A stretch of DNA of 53,347 nt from Paenarthrobacter nicotinovorans (GTDB lineage: Bacteria > Actinomycetota > Actinomycetes > Actinomycetales > Micrococcaceae): contig NZ_SZVS01000017.1 of the NCBI RefSeq assembly GCF_007670255.1, positions 1 to 53,347 of the forward strand. The letters run 5' to 3'. Position numbers and translations under genes: made by a program. The notes under the pieces are model-generated. The model saw only the letters and a list, made by a program, of their open reading frames with translations. It searched no databases and was not told the DNA's origin. Positions 16,755 through 24,759 of this stretch are shown piece after piece (within the stretch, counting starts at the first letter, position 1; each line of letters starts with the position of its first letter).

Positions 16755-18083
16755 TCAGTCGAGGTCGCGCTTGGTGCCTTCCGGGGTTGCCTTGACTGCG
16801 ATGGCCGACGCCAGCATCGCGGCGATCCAGAAGAGGGCAATCAGCCAGATGCCACCACCGGCTGCCAGGCTGAGTCCGGCCACGATCATCGGCGTGAAGC
16901 CTGCGCCGATCATCGAAGCCCCTTGATAGGCCAGCGATGCGCCCGTGTAGCGGTTGCGGGTGGGGAATTGCTCGGCGACGTAGGCGGCAATCGGGCCATA
17001 GAGGAAGCCCTGCACCAGGCCGTTGCCCAGGATGATGGCTGCCGCGAAGCCCCACAGCTCCCCGTTGCTCATCAGCATCAGGATGGGGTAGACCAGCACG
17101 GCGCCAAGGACGGAGGCTCCGATGAGGACCCGACGGCGGCCGATCCGGTCGCTGAGGCGGGCCGAGTAGAAGCAGATCACCAGCGTCAGCAGCGCCGCGA
17201 CGGCCTTGATGTTGAGCACACCGTTCTTGTCGGCGCCGCTCTCCACAGCTACGGAAACGCCCCAGACGGTGGTCATGGACTGGCAAACATAGAACGACGT
17301 GGTGGCCAGCAGCCCCAGGACCACCGCGCGGGGGTTGTTCTTCAGGACATCGAGCAACGGCACCCGGCGTTTTTCGCCGGCCGCTTCCAGGCGCTGGAAG
17401 GCAGGCGTTTCAGCGACCTTCAAACGGATGACCATGCCCACCACAATGAGCAACGCGCTGAGCAGGAAGGGCACACGCCAACCCCACACCAGGAAGTCCT
17501 TGCCGGAGATCGCGGCGAACAAGGACAGCGCGAGCGTCCCGAGGATAGCGCCGGCCGGTCCGCCGGCGTTCGCGAAGGCAGCCGCGAACCCACGGTGTTT
17601 CTTCGGTGCGTGCTCAATGGCCATGAGAGCAGCACCACCCCACTCACCACCAACAGCCACGCCCTGCACCAGGCGGAGGATCACCAGTGCCAGGGGAGCT
17701 GCCATGCCGATCTGGGCTGTGGTCGGGAGCAGGCCGATGGCCGTGGTGCCAAGGCCCATGATCAGCATGGAGAGAACCAGCATTTGCTTGCGGCCCAGGC
17801 GGTCGCCGAAATGGCCGAAGATGAGGCCGCCCACGGGCCGGGCAATGTATCCCACGGCGAGGGTGACAAAGGATGCGAACAAATCGAAGCCGGGGCCGAG
17901 GTTGGCGAAGAAGACCTTGTTGAACACCAGGGACGCTGCCGTGGCGTAGAGGACAAAGTCGTAGTACTCAATGGCGCTGCCTATGAAGCTGGAGGCGAGG
18001 ATGCGGCGCATGTCCTTGGTGTTCAAGGACGTTTCCGTGCTGGTGGCAGCGCCTGTGTCCGGGGCTGTTGGTGCTGAACTCAT
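16755..18083 (-). CDS. MFS transporter, metabolite:H+ symporter (MHS) family
   Basis: A 442-residue, 12-helix transporter beginning MSSAPTAPDTGAATSTETS. MHS hallmarks are the TM1 segment SSFIGSAIEYYDFVLYATAA, the loop GHFGDRLGRKQML and RLVQGVAVGGEWGGAAL. The family takes up organic acids and zwitterions such as shikimate, citrate, 2-oxoglutarate or proline betaine. It lies 29 nt downstream of the metallo-beta-lactamase-fold gene in the same direction, so the two probably form an operon controlled by the divergent LysR gene. The substrate is not determined. Confidence 0.88.
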   Translation of the reverse strand: MSSAPTAPDTGAATSTETSLNTKDMRRILASSFIGSAIEYYDFVLYATAASLVFNKVFFANLGPGFDLFASFVTLAVGYIARPVGGLIFGHFGDRLGRKQMLVLSMLIMGLGTTAIGLLPTTAQIGMAAPLALVILRLVQGVAVGGEWGGAALMAIEHAPKKHRGFAAAFANAGGPAGAILGTLALSLFAAISGKDFLVWGWRVPFLLSALLIVVGMVIRLKVAETPAFQRLEAAGEKRRVPLLDVLKNNPRAVVLGLLATTSFYVCQSMTTVWGVSVAVESGADKNGVLNIKAVAALLTLVICFYSARLSDRIGRRRVLIGASVLGAVLVYPILMLMSNGELWGFAAAIILGNGLVQGFLYGPIAAYVAEQFPTRNRYTGASLAYQGASMIGAGFTPMIVAGLSLAAGGGIWLIALFWIAAMLASAIAVKATPEGTKRDLD

Positions 18084-18112
18084 GTTCTTCCTCAGGTTGG
18101 GGTTCTGGCTCG

Positions 18113-19141
18113 TCAGCGCTGACGGGCGAACGGAATGGTGTCGAGGTCATTGGGGATGGTGAACGTCCCGGAGAAGTGCTCGCCGGCTTCCTGCCAGACG
18201 GATTCGGAGGCGGAACCGGGGACCAGGTGGTGCAGGGCCAGGTGGCCGACGCCGGCAACCTCAGCGAGCTTCGCGGCGTCGCGGACGCTGGTGTGCGACT
18301 TGTAGTGGTGATCGCGGGAGGCCCGGCTGGATTCGTCGGTCTTGTCCGCGTACAGCGACTCAACCCAGGCGAAATCAATGGCCTCATGCAGCAGCAGGTC
18401 GGTGTCCTGGGCCAGCGTGATCATGTTTTGCGTATACGCCGTGTCGCCGGAGATCGTGACGGATCCCTCGGCGGTGTCGAAACGGAAGGCGAACGCGGGA
18501 GCTACGGGCGGATGCTCCACCAGGATCGCCGTGACAGTGACCAGTTCGTCCCGGTACACCTCGAACGGTTCCATATCCGGCGTCGGGTTGTTGTTGGGGT
18601 GGTATCCGCTTTCGGCGGGAACTTCGATGTCTTCGGCATGGAAGATGTCCAAGGGGCTCGGGCGGAGGCTGTCCAGGATGCGGTCGTTGAGGTCCGTGGC
18701 GTGGGCCTTCATGAGTTGTTCGAACATCTGGCGGGTGCCCGGCGTCGGATTCTCCGGCGCCAGCGGTTCAGGGGCGACGACGGCGCGCGGCGACACAGCG
18801 GGAAGCTCACCGCGGTTGCCCGGTCCAATGATCTTCACGGGGTTCTCCGTGCGGTGGGTCAAGGCGTAGAGGCCGAAGATGCCCAAGCCGGCGAGGTCGT
18901 ACACGTGGTCTGAATGCAGGTGGGTGATGAACAGGGCCCTCAGGTCCTTGAGCTCCAGGCCCGACTGGCTGAGCCGCCGTCCCGCGCCCTGGCCGAAATC
19001 GACGAGGTAGAAAGCCTCTCCCACCACCACGGCGGTGGCAATACCGGTCCGCTCGCCGGAGTCGGCCGCCGCCCACCAGCGCGGTCCGCCAGCGGTTCCG
19101 AGGGTGACGATGTGCGGCTTCAGGGATGACGACGGCGTCAT
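18113..19141 (-). CDS. Metallo-beta-lactamase-fold hydrolase, RNase Z-like subgroup
   Basis: About 342 residues from the ATG at 19141, which has AAGGAGAATC directly upstream; the 21-residue longer form is rejected. Metal ligands are HLHSDH near residue 77, ISGDTAY, and KSHTS...LALHHLVP near the C-terminus. The overall pattern is of RNase Z-like or lactonase-like hydrolases, but tRNA maturation is unlikely given the context with an MHS transporter and LysR regulator. Hydrolysis of an ester or lactone imported by the neighbouring transporter is inferred. Confidence 0.82.
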   Translation of the reverse strand: MTPSSSLKPHIVTLGTAGGPRWWAAADSGERTGIATAVVVGEAFYLVDFGQGAGRRLSQSGLELKDLRALFITHLHSDHVYDLAGLGIFGLYALTHRTENPVKIIGPGNRGELPAVSPRAVVAPEPLAPENPTPGTRQMFEQLMKAHATDLNDRILDSLRPSPLDIFHAEDIEVPAESGYHPNNNPTPDMEPFEVYRDELVTVTAILVEHPPVAPAFAFRFDTAEGSVTISGDTAYTQNMITLAQDTDLLLHEAIDFAWVESLYADKTDESSRASRDHHYKSHTSVRDAAKLAEVAGVGHLALHHLVPGSASESVWQEAGEHFSGTFTIPNDLDTIPFARQR

Positions 19142-19195
19142 GATTCTCCTTGGTTGAGTGGCTTTTCTCCAGTGTGGTCTGGAACACGTCACTTG

Positions 19196-19201
19196 TATAA
19201 T
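19196..19201 (+). promoter_or_regulatory. -10 element (TATAAT) for the LysR gene
   Basis: A consensus TATAAT lies 33 nt before the ATG of the LysR gene, with no good -35. It lies in the 93-bp region shared with the divergent hydrolase gene, where AT-rich sequence (TTGTATAATCAATCAATTCAA) could also hold a LysR T-N11-A site. Confidence 0.5.
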
Positions 19202-19234
19202 CAATCAATTCAAAGAAGTTCATAAGGAGAACTG

Positions 19235-20140
19235 ATGGGTGAGTTTACGCTTCGGCAACTGGAGTATTTCGTGGCGGTCCTGGACCACGGATCACTCACC
19301 AAGGCCGCGAGCGAGAGCAATATCTCCCAGGCCGCTGCGTCCATGGCCATCGCACAACTGGAGAAGAACCTCGGCCTCGATCTGTTGATCCGCACCCGCG
19401 CCAAACGCGTTGAACCAACCCCGGCAGGGGTCGAACTCGGAGTGCGGGCACGGCGCATCCTCCGGGAGGCGGCTGATCTCCAAGGAGCCCTCCGCGGTTC
19501 CCACCAGGACATGCGTGGACGTGTGGTGATCGGCTGCATGATCGCGATCTCGCCGCGACTGATCCCTGAACTTATCCGGGTCTTCGCCGCCAAGTGGCCG
19601 GAGGTTGAACTCGACTTCGTGGAAGGGAATGCCGAGGAGCTCCAGCGCGCAGTGGCGGAAGGGGAGTTGGACGTGGCGTTCATCTATTCACTCCAGGCGA
19701 TCCCCGGCGTCGAAATCCTCAAGGTGGCAGCATCCCGGCCACAGTTCATGCTCGCCGAGGACCACCCGCTCGCGGGAAGGAAGTCCCTGCGCTTTGCCGA
19801 TTTGGCGCAAGAGGACGTGGTTCTGTTCGACGTCCCGCCCAGCGCGGAGCGCGTCATTGCGATGTTCCATTCGGCGGGCATCGAACCGAAGGTGCGTTGG
19901 CGCAGTGTCGTTGCCCAAACCATCCGGGGCATTGTGGCGAGCGGGCGTGCCTATTCAGTAACCAATGTGTGGCCCGGAATTGAGTCGTTGTACACGGGGG
20001 CGCGTGTTGCGCTGGTGCCGATCGAGGACGCCTTGCCCCTGAACGAACTGGTAGCGGTGGTCCCTCCCGGCGTCAGCCGCCCGCGGCGCGTGGAGGAAGT
20101 CATTGCCGAAGCCCGGGAACTGACTCAGCAGGAGCAGTGA
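19235..20140 (+). CDS. LysR-family transcriptional regulator
   Basis: A 301-residue regulator with an N-terminal winged helix-turn-helix (FTLRQLEYFVAVLDHGSLTK, then ASESNISQAAASMAIAQLE) and a two-lobed effector domain from about residue 90. The ATG follows AAGGAGAACTG. It is divergent from the hydrolase/MHS transporter pair, the usual geometry for a LysR activator of that operon. The effector is probably the imported substrate or its hydrolysis product. Confidence 0.9.
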   Translation: MGEFTLRQLEYFVAVLDHGSLTKAASESNISQAAASMAIAQLEKNLGLDLLIRTRAKRVEPTPAGVELGVRARRILREAADLQGALRGSHQDMRGRVVIGCMIAISPRLIPELIRVFAAKWPEVELDFVEGNAEELQRAVAEGELDVAFIYSLQAIPGVEILKVAASRPQFMLAEDHPLAGRKSLRFADLAQEDVVLFDVPPSAERVIAMFHSAGIEPKVRWRSVVAQTIRGIVASGRAYSVTNVWPGIESLYTGARVALVPIEDALPLNELVAVVPPGVSRPRRVEEVIAEARELTQQEQ

Positions 20141-20190
20141 TCCCCGCCTGTACTCTTTTAGTTTCCCAAAGCAATCAATCTGGGGTATAG

Positions 20191-20203
20191 TTGCTTTAGG
20201 CAA
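20191..20203. promoter_or_regulatory. Palindromic MarR operator candidate with overlapping -10
   Basis: TTGC-N5-GCAA lies directly after a -10-like TATAG (20186-20190), 20 nt before the MarR start. A looser inverted copy sits upstream (GTTTCCCAAAGCAA at 20161). A repressor bound here would block transcription of the marR-exporter operon. Confidence 0.5.
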
Positions 20204-20222
20204 ACAAAAAGGGGTGTTTTAC

Positions 20223-20723
20223 ATGTCTGTCGGTTCTGCCACAGCAACCGATCTTGTGCATCAGATTTTCGACCTGCAGCGGACTCTGCGCTGCGTGGTG
20301 ACCGCCCACATGGCCCGCGTTCCCGACGTCGGAATGGCGGTACAGGGTGTCATGCGGTTCATTGGCGAGGGGGAGACCCGGGCCACGCACCTGGCCGCGC
20401 GCCTTGGCGTAAGTGCGCCGGTCCTCAGCCGCCACGTCGCGGAGCTCGAGGAGCTCGGCTTCGTTGCCAGGCGGCCGGATCCGGCCGACGGCAGGGCCCA
20501 ACTGCTGGCCCTGACCGAGCGGGGCGCAGCGAAACTGCGCGAATTCGAAGAACAACGCAGCGTGAGACTGCGGGATTACCTGGCGGATTGGAGCGAGGCG
20601 GACGCCCTCGAGGCCTCCCAGGTCATCAACAAACTCACTGAATCCCTGAAGGACTCAATCCGGGCAACGGCGGCCGGCTCCCACACAACAGACCAAAACA
20701 GCTTAGGAGCCCGGAATGGCTAA
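20223..20723 (+). CDS. MarR-family regulator
   Basis: A 166-residue winged-helix regulator. The DNA-binding part spans about 40-105, with GETRATHLAARLGVSAPVLS, RHVAELEELG and the wing RRPDPADGRA. The ATG at 20223 follows an AAGGGG-like site; a GTG at 20214 is possible. The gene overlaps the exporter gene by 8 nt and is preceded by a palindrome, so it probably represses its own operon and is released by a compound the exporter removes. Confidence 0.88.
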   Translation: MSVGSATATDLVHQIFDLQRTLRCVVTAHMARVPDVGMAVQGVMRFIGEGETRATHLAARLGVSAPVLSRHVAELEELGFVARRPDPADGRAQLLALTERGAAKLREFEEQRSVRLRDYLADWSEADALEASQVINKLTESLKDSIRATAAGSHTTDQNSLGARNG

Positions 20724-22782
20724 ACCAGCAACGCAGAACGCAGTCCCCGGACAGGCGGTGGACGCCGCGGCCAAGGCGGCCGCGCCCATGACCCACCGTC
20801 AGATCATGGAAGCCCTGACCGGCCTCCTCGCGGCCTTCTTCACGGCAATCCTGAGCAGCACGATCGTTGCCAACGCGCTGCCCACCATCATGTCCGAACT
20901 CAAGGGCACCCAGACCGACTTCGCCTGGGTCATCACGGCCGCGCTGTTGGCCAACGCTGCCACCACCCCCATCTGGGGCAAGCTCGCTGACCTCTTCGAC
21001 AAGAAGCTCCTGGTTCAGCTGAGCATCATCATCTTCGTCGCCGGCTCTGTCATGGCCGGACTGTCCGAGACCATCCCGCTGCTGCTGACGGCACGCGTGA
21101 TCCAGGGCATCGCCATGGGTGGCCTCACGGCGCTGGCCCAGGCAATCATCGGCTCCATGATCCCGCCGCGCGACCGTGGCAAGTACTCCGGTTACATGGG
21201 CGCCGTCATGGCAGTCGGCACCGCCGGTGGACCTTTGCTCGGTGGCTTCATCGTGGACAGCCCCCTCGGCTGGCGGTGGACGTTCTTCGTCTGCGTGCCC
21301 CTTGCCGTCGTTGCCCTGATCCTGCTCCAGATCACCCTGAAGATCCAGCACATCAAGCGCCCGGCCAAGATCGACTGGCTCGGTTCCATCCTGCTGACCT
21401 CGGGCGTGAGCCTGCTCCTGATCTGGGTCTCCTTCGCCGGCAACCCGGAATACTACGACTGGGTTTCGTGGCAGTCCGCCCTCATGGTCGGTGGCGGCGT
21501 TGCCCTCCTGGCCCTCCTGGTTTTCGTGGAGACCAAGGTTGCCCAGCCGATCATCCCGCTCAAGATCATCTCCGAGCGCACCACCGCGTTGGCCATCATC
21601 GCTTCGGTCGCCGTGGGCATCGCGATGTTCGGCTCGTCCACGTTCCTGGGCCAGTACTTCCAGGTGGCCCGCGGCGCCACGCCTACCGAGGCCGGCCTGC
21701 TGACCCTCCCCATGATCGCCGGGAACCTCGTGGGTTCCGTGGCCTCCGGTGTCCTCATCAGCCGCTTCGGCAAGTGGAAGAGGTTCCTGATTGCAGGTTC
21801 AGTGCTCCTGATTGGCGGCCTGGCATTCGCCGGGACCATGGACCACACCACCGAACTGTGGATCGTGGCGATCTACACCGGCGTGTTCGGCCTGGGCCTT
21901 GGCATGCTGATGCAGAACCTCGTGCTGGCCGTGCAGAACACCGTGCAGGCCAAGGACATTGGAACCGCAAGTGCTTCCGTGGCGTTCTTCCGCTCGGTCG
22001 GTGGCGCAATCGGCGTCTCGGTTCTTGGAGCCGTCATGTCCAACCATGTGAAGGACCTGGCCGTCGAGGGACTGGCTGCGGCCGGTATTCCTGTCCAGGG
22101 CGGCAGCTCCGGCGCCAGCATGGACCTGGCGGACATGCCCGCACCGATCGCCGACATCATGCGTGCGGCTTACGGTGATGCCACTGCCCAGATCTTCCTG
22201 ATCTCGGCCGTCATCAGCGTCGTGGCCCTCCTGGCAGTGCTGTTCATCAAGGAGCGTCCGCTGCGCCGCACAGTTGACGCAGCTCCCGAGAAGGAACTGG
22301 TGGCAACGGCATCCGGTGAAGCCGGGATGTCGCTGGACACGTCCTCCATGGACGCCGTTTCCGCAGACGCCGTGAAGAACGACGACGGCGCAAGCCGCCC
22401 GGGTGCCGGACGTCCCCTTTCCGGTACGGACCGTGCCGTTCGCCAGGAGGACCCGGGAACCGATCTGGACCTCGAGTTTGCCCGGATCCTGACCCAGGAG
22501 CGGCCCAACGCCACCGCCGACGTGAAGGAAGTACAGGAGCAGCTCTCCCGTACCCAGTACGTCCTGGCCGAACAGCAGCTGCAGCTCAGCCGCGCCAACG
22601 TGGAACTCCAGGCCCGTTTGCGGGAGCAGCAGAGCATTGCGGAACAGCAGGCGGCCACGGCTGATGAGCTGGCTGCGATCCCCAAGGAACTCAAGCGCGA
22701 ACGCAGGCAACAGGAACGGATGGCGTTGCTTCTCCTGCAGGGGGCTGAAGCCCGCCAGGAACACGGCAAACACGCAGGCTAG
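20716..22782 (+). CDS. DHA2-type MFS drug exporter with coiled-coil C-terminal extension
   Basis: A 688-residue protein. Residues 25-520 form a 14-helix EmrB/QacA-type antiporter (LSSTIVANALPTIMSELKG, GKLADLFDKK, ARVIQGIAMGG, GYMGAVMAVGTAGGPLLGG). Residues about 525-688 are soluble. After an Ala/Asp-rich linker comes a long Gln/Glu/Arg-rich segment with heptad character (EVQEQLSRTQYVLAEQQLQL, then LREQQSIAEQQAATADELAA), predicted to be a coiled coil. Usual family length is about 450-550, so the tail is extra. It follows marR in an operon and ends at a terminator. Export of a toxic organic compound is likely. Confidence 0.88.
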   Translation: MAKPATQNAVPGQAVDAAAKAAAPMTHRQIMEALTGLLAAFFTAILSSTIVANALPTIMSELKGTQTDFAWVITAALLANAATTPIWGKLADLFDKKLLVQLSIIIFVAGSVMAGLSETIPLLLTARVIQGIAMGGLTALAQAIIGSMIPPRDRGKYSGYMGAVMAVGTAGGPLLGGFIVDSPLGWRWTFFVCVPLAVVALILLQITLKIQHIKRPAKIDWLGSILLTSGVSLLLIWVSFAGNPEYYDWVSWQSALMVGGGVALLALLVFVETKVAQPIIPLKIISERTTALAIIASVAVGIAMFGSSTFLGQYFQVARGATPTEAGLLTLPMIAGNLVGSVASGVLISRFGKWKRFLIAGSVLLIGGLAFAGTMDHTTELWIVAIYTGVFGLGLGMLMQNLVLAVQNTVQAKDIGTASASVAFFRSVGGAIGVSVLGAVMSNHVKDLAVEGLAAAGIPVQGGSSGASMDLADMPAPIADIMRAAYGDATAQIFLISAVISVVALLAVLFIKERPLRRTVDAAPEKELVATASGEAGMSLDTSSMDAVSADAVKNDDGASRPGAGRPLSGTDRAVRQEDPGTDLDLEFARILTQERPNATADVKEVQEQLSRTQYVLAEQQLQLSRANVELQARLREQQSIAEQQAATADELAAIPKELKRERRQQERMALLLLQGAEARQEHGKHAG

Positions 22783-22804
22783 AACCACCTACCCGTAAGG
22801 AAGG

Positions 22805-22833
22805 GCGCCGGCTGGGAATCCAGCCGGCGCTTT
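22805..22833 (+). terminator. Intrinsic terminator of the marR-exporter operon
   Basis: GCGCCGGCTGG at 22805-22815 is perfectly inverted at 22820-22830 around GAAT, then TTT. It begins 22 nt after the exporter stop codon. Confidence 0.85.
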
Positions 22834-23025
22834 GCCGTTCCCGGGACGGGTTTTGCCCCCAATGAAGCAGCCGCGACACGACAACTAATCCGCTGGGATG
22901 ATCTTTTCCCGAAGTTGTTTCGCCGGGGCAACGGATTTCGTAGAGTGGGGAGGCTAATACTGTCAGCCCCTGCTGCAAAACTTTCTTACGTCACATTAAC
23001 TCACTCTTTCTAAGGACCCGTGGGC

Positions 23026-24759
23026 ATGCTTGTCACCCTGATACGGCGCTACTCCAAGCCGTATTTGCCGCAGATTGTGGCCGTGCTGATTTTTCAGTTG
23101 GCGTCCACCATCGCCACGCTCTACCTTCCCAGCCTCAACGCCAAAATCATTGATGAGGGAGTTTCCCGCGGCGACACCGACTTCATCTGGCGAACCGGTG
23201 CGCTCATGCTCGCAGTTGCCCTGGGACAGGTGCTCACAGCCATCATCGCCGTGTACTTCGGCGCCCGCGTCGCGATGGCCATTGGCCGCGACCTCCGCCG
23301 CAGCGTGTTCCGCCAGGTCAGCAGTTTTTCGGCCCAAGACGTCAACCGTTTTGGCGCCCCCACCCTGATTACGCGCGGCACCAACGATGTCCAGCAAGTG
23401 CAGATGCTGGTGCTGATGGGCCTTAACTTCATGGTTTCGACACCCATCATGTGTGTTGGCGGCATCATCATGGCGCTCCGGGAGGACCTTAGCCTGTCCT
23501 GGCTCGTCTGGGTCTCCGTTCCCGTGCTCGTGGCAGTAGTTGGCTACCTCGTGGTCAGGCTGATGCCCCTGTTCCGTTCCATGCAAGCCAAGATCGACGC
23601 CATCAACGGCGTACTCCGCGAGCAGATCATCGGTATCCGCGTGGTCCGCGCCTTCGTTCGCGAACCGCACGAGGCCAAACGATTCGGTGACGCAAACCAA
23701 GACCTCACTGCCGTGTCGGTGAAGATCGGCAATCTGTTCGTCCTGATGTTCCCGGCCATCGGCATGATCCTGCACCTGTCCACAGCGGCGGTGCTCTGGT
23801 TTGGCGGCCAGCGCGTTGATTCGGGCGATATGCAGGTCGGCTCCCTGACGGCCTTCCTGCAGTATCTCCTGCAGATCCTGATGGCCGTCATGATGGGAAC
23901 GTTCATGGCCATGATGATTCCCCGCGCCTCTGTCTGTGCAGACCGCATTGGCGAAGTCCTAGAGGTCGAGCCCTCCATTCACAACCCGTCTTCTCCCGTG
24001 GTGCCGGCACAGAAGAGGGGACACGTGGAGTTCCGCGATGTCACTTTCAAGTACCCGGGGGCCGAGGCGCCTGTATTGAGCAACATCTCCTTCACCGCCG
24101 AGCCGGGCAAGACCCTCGCCATCATTGGCTCCACCGGTGCGGGAAAGACAACCCTGGTCTCGCTGCTGCCGCGGCTTTACGACGTCGCCTCCGGTGAGGT
24201 ACTGCTCGACGGCGTTCCTGTTACCGAAATGGACGCCTCCGAAATCACCAGCCGGGTCTCCGCCGTGCCCCAGAAGCCGTACCTGTTCTCCGGGACCATC
24301 GAGCACAACCTGCGTTTCGGCAAGCCCGATGCCACGGACGAGGAACTGTGGGACGCGCTGGAAACCGCCCAGGCCAAGGGCTTTGTGGAAGAGAAGTCCT
24401 CCGGCCTGAACCGAAGGATCGCGCAGGGCGGTACCAATGTCTCCGGTGGACAACGCCAGAGGCTGTCCATCGCCAGGGCCCTCGTGACCAAGCCCAACGT
24501 TTATCTGTTTGACGATTCTTTTTCGGCGCTGGATGTTGCTACCGATGCCAGGCTTCGAAAGGCCTTGAAGGGCAAGACCAAGGATGCCACGGTCATCATC
24601 GTGGCCCAGCGCGTCTCCACCATTGCGGACGCCGACGAAATCCTGGTACTGGACAACGGCCGCATTGTCGACCGGGGAACGCACGACGAACTACTGGAAA
24701 CCTCACCCACCTACCAGGAAATCGTCGAATCCCAGCTGAGCGTGGAGGAAGTGGCATGA
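23026..24759 (+). CDS. ABC exporter half-transporter, degenerate ATPase site
   Basis: About 577 residues from the ATG at 23026. AAGGA is 9 nt upstream of it but only 3 nt from the GTG at 23020. Six transmembrane helices occupy 15-300 and the nucleotide-binding domain follows. It has Walker A GSTGAGKTT near 369, signature VSGGQRQRLSIARA and Walker B YLFDDSFSALD. The residue after the Walker B Asp is Asp where catalytic sites have Glu, so this subunit's own site should hydrolyse poorly. It overlaps the next ABC gene by 4 nt. The pair resembles heterodimeric exporters such as BmrCD or TM287/288. Confidence 0.9.
   Translation: MLVTLIRRYSKPYLPQIVAVLIFQLASTIATLYLPSLNAKIIDEGVSRGDTDFIWRTGALMLAVALGQVLTAIIAVYFGARVAMAIGRDLRRSVFRQVSSFSAQDVNRFGAPTLITRGTNDVQQVQMLVLMGLNFMVSTPIMCVGGIIMALREDLSLSWLVWVSVPVLVAVVGYLVVRLMPLFRSMQAKIDAINGVLREQIIGIRVVRAFVREPHEAKRFGDANQDLTAVSVKIGNLFVLMFPAIGMILHLSTAAVLWFGGQRVDSGDMQVGSLTAFLQYLLQILMAVMMGTFMAMMIPRASVCADRIGEVLEVEPSIHNPSSPVVPAQKRGHVEFRDVTFKYPGAEAPVLSNISFTAEPGKTLAIIGSTGAGKTTLVSLLPRLYDVASGEVLLDGVPVTEMDASEITSRVSAVPQKPYLFSGTIEHNLRFGKPDATDEELWDALETAQAKGFVEEKSSGLNRRIAQGGTNVSGGQRQRLSIARALVTKPNVYLFDDSFSALDVATDARLRKALKGKTKDATVIIVAQRVSTIADADEILVLDNGRIVDRGTHDELLETSPTYQEIVESQLSVEEVA

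Noticed and set aside
16734..18077. Plus-strand reading opposite the MHS transporter gene
   Set aside because: Shadow of a real transporter; composition and absence of a ribosome site argue against coding.
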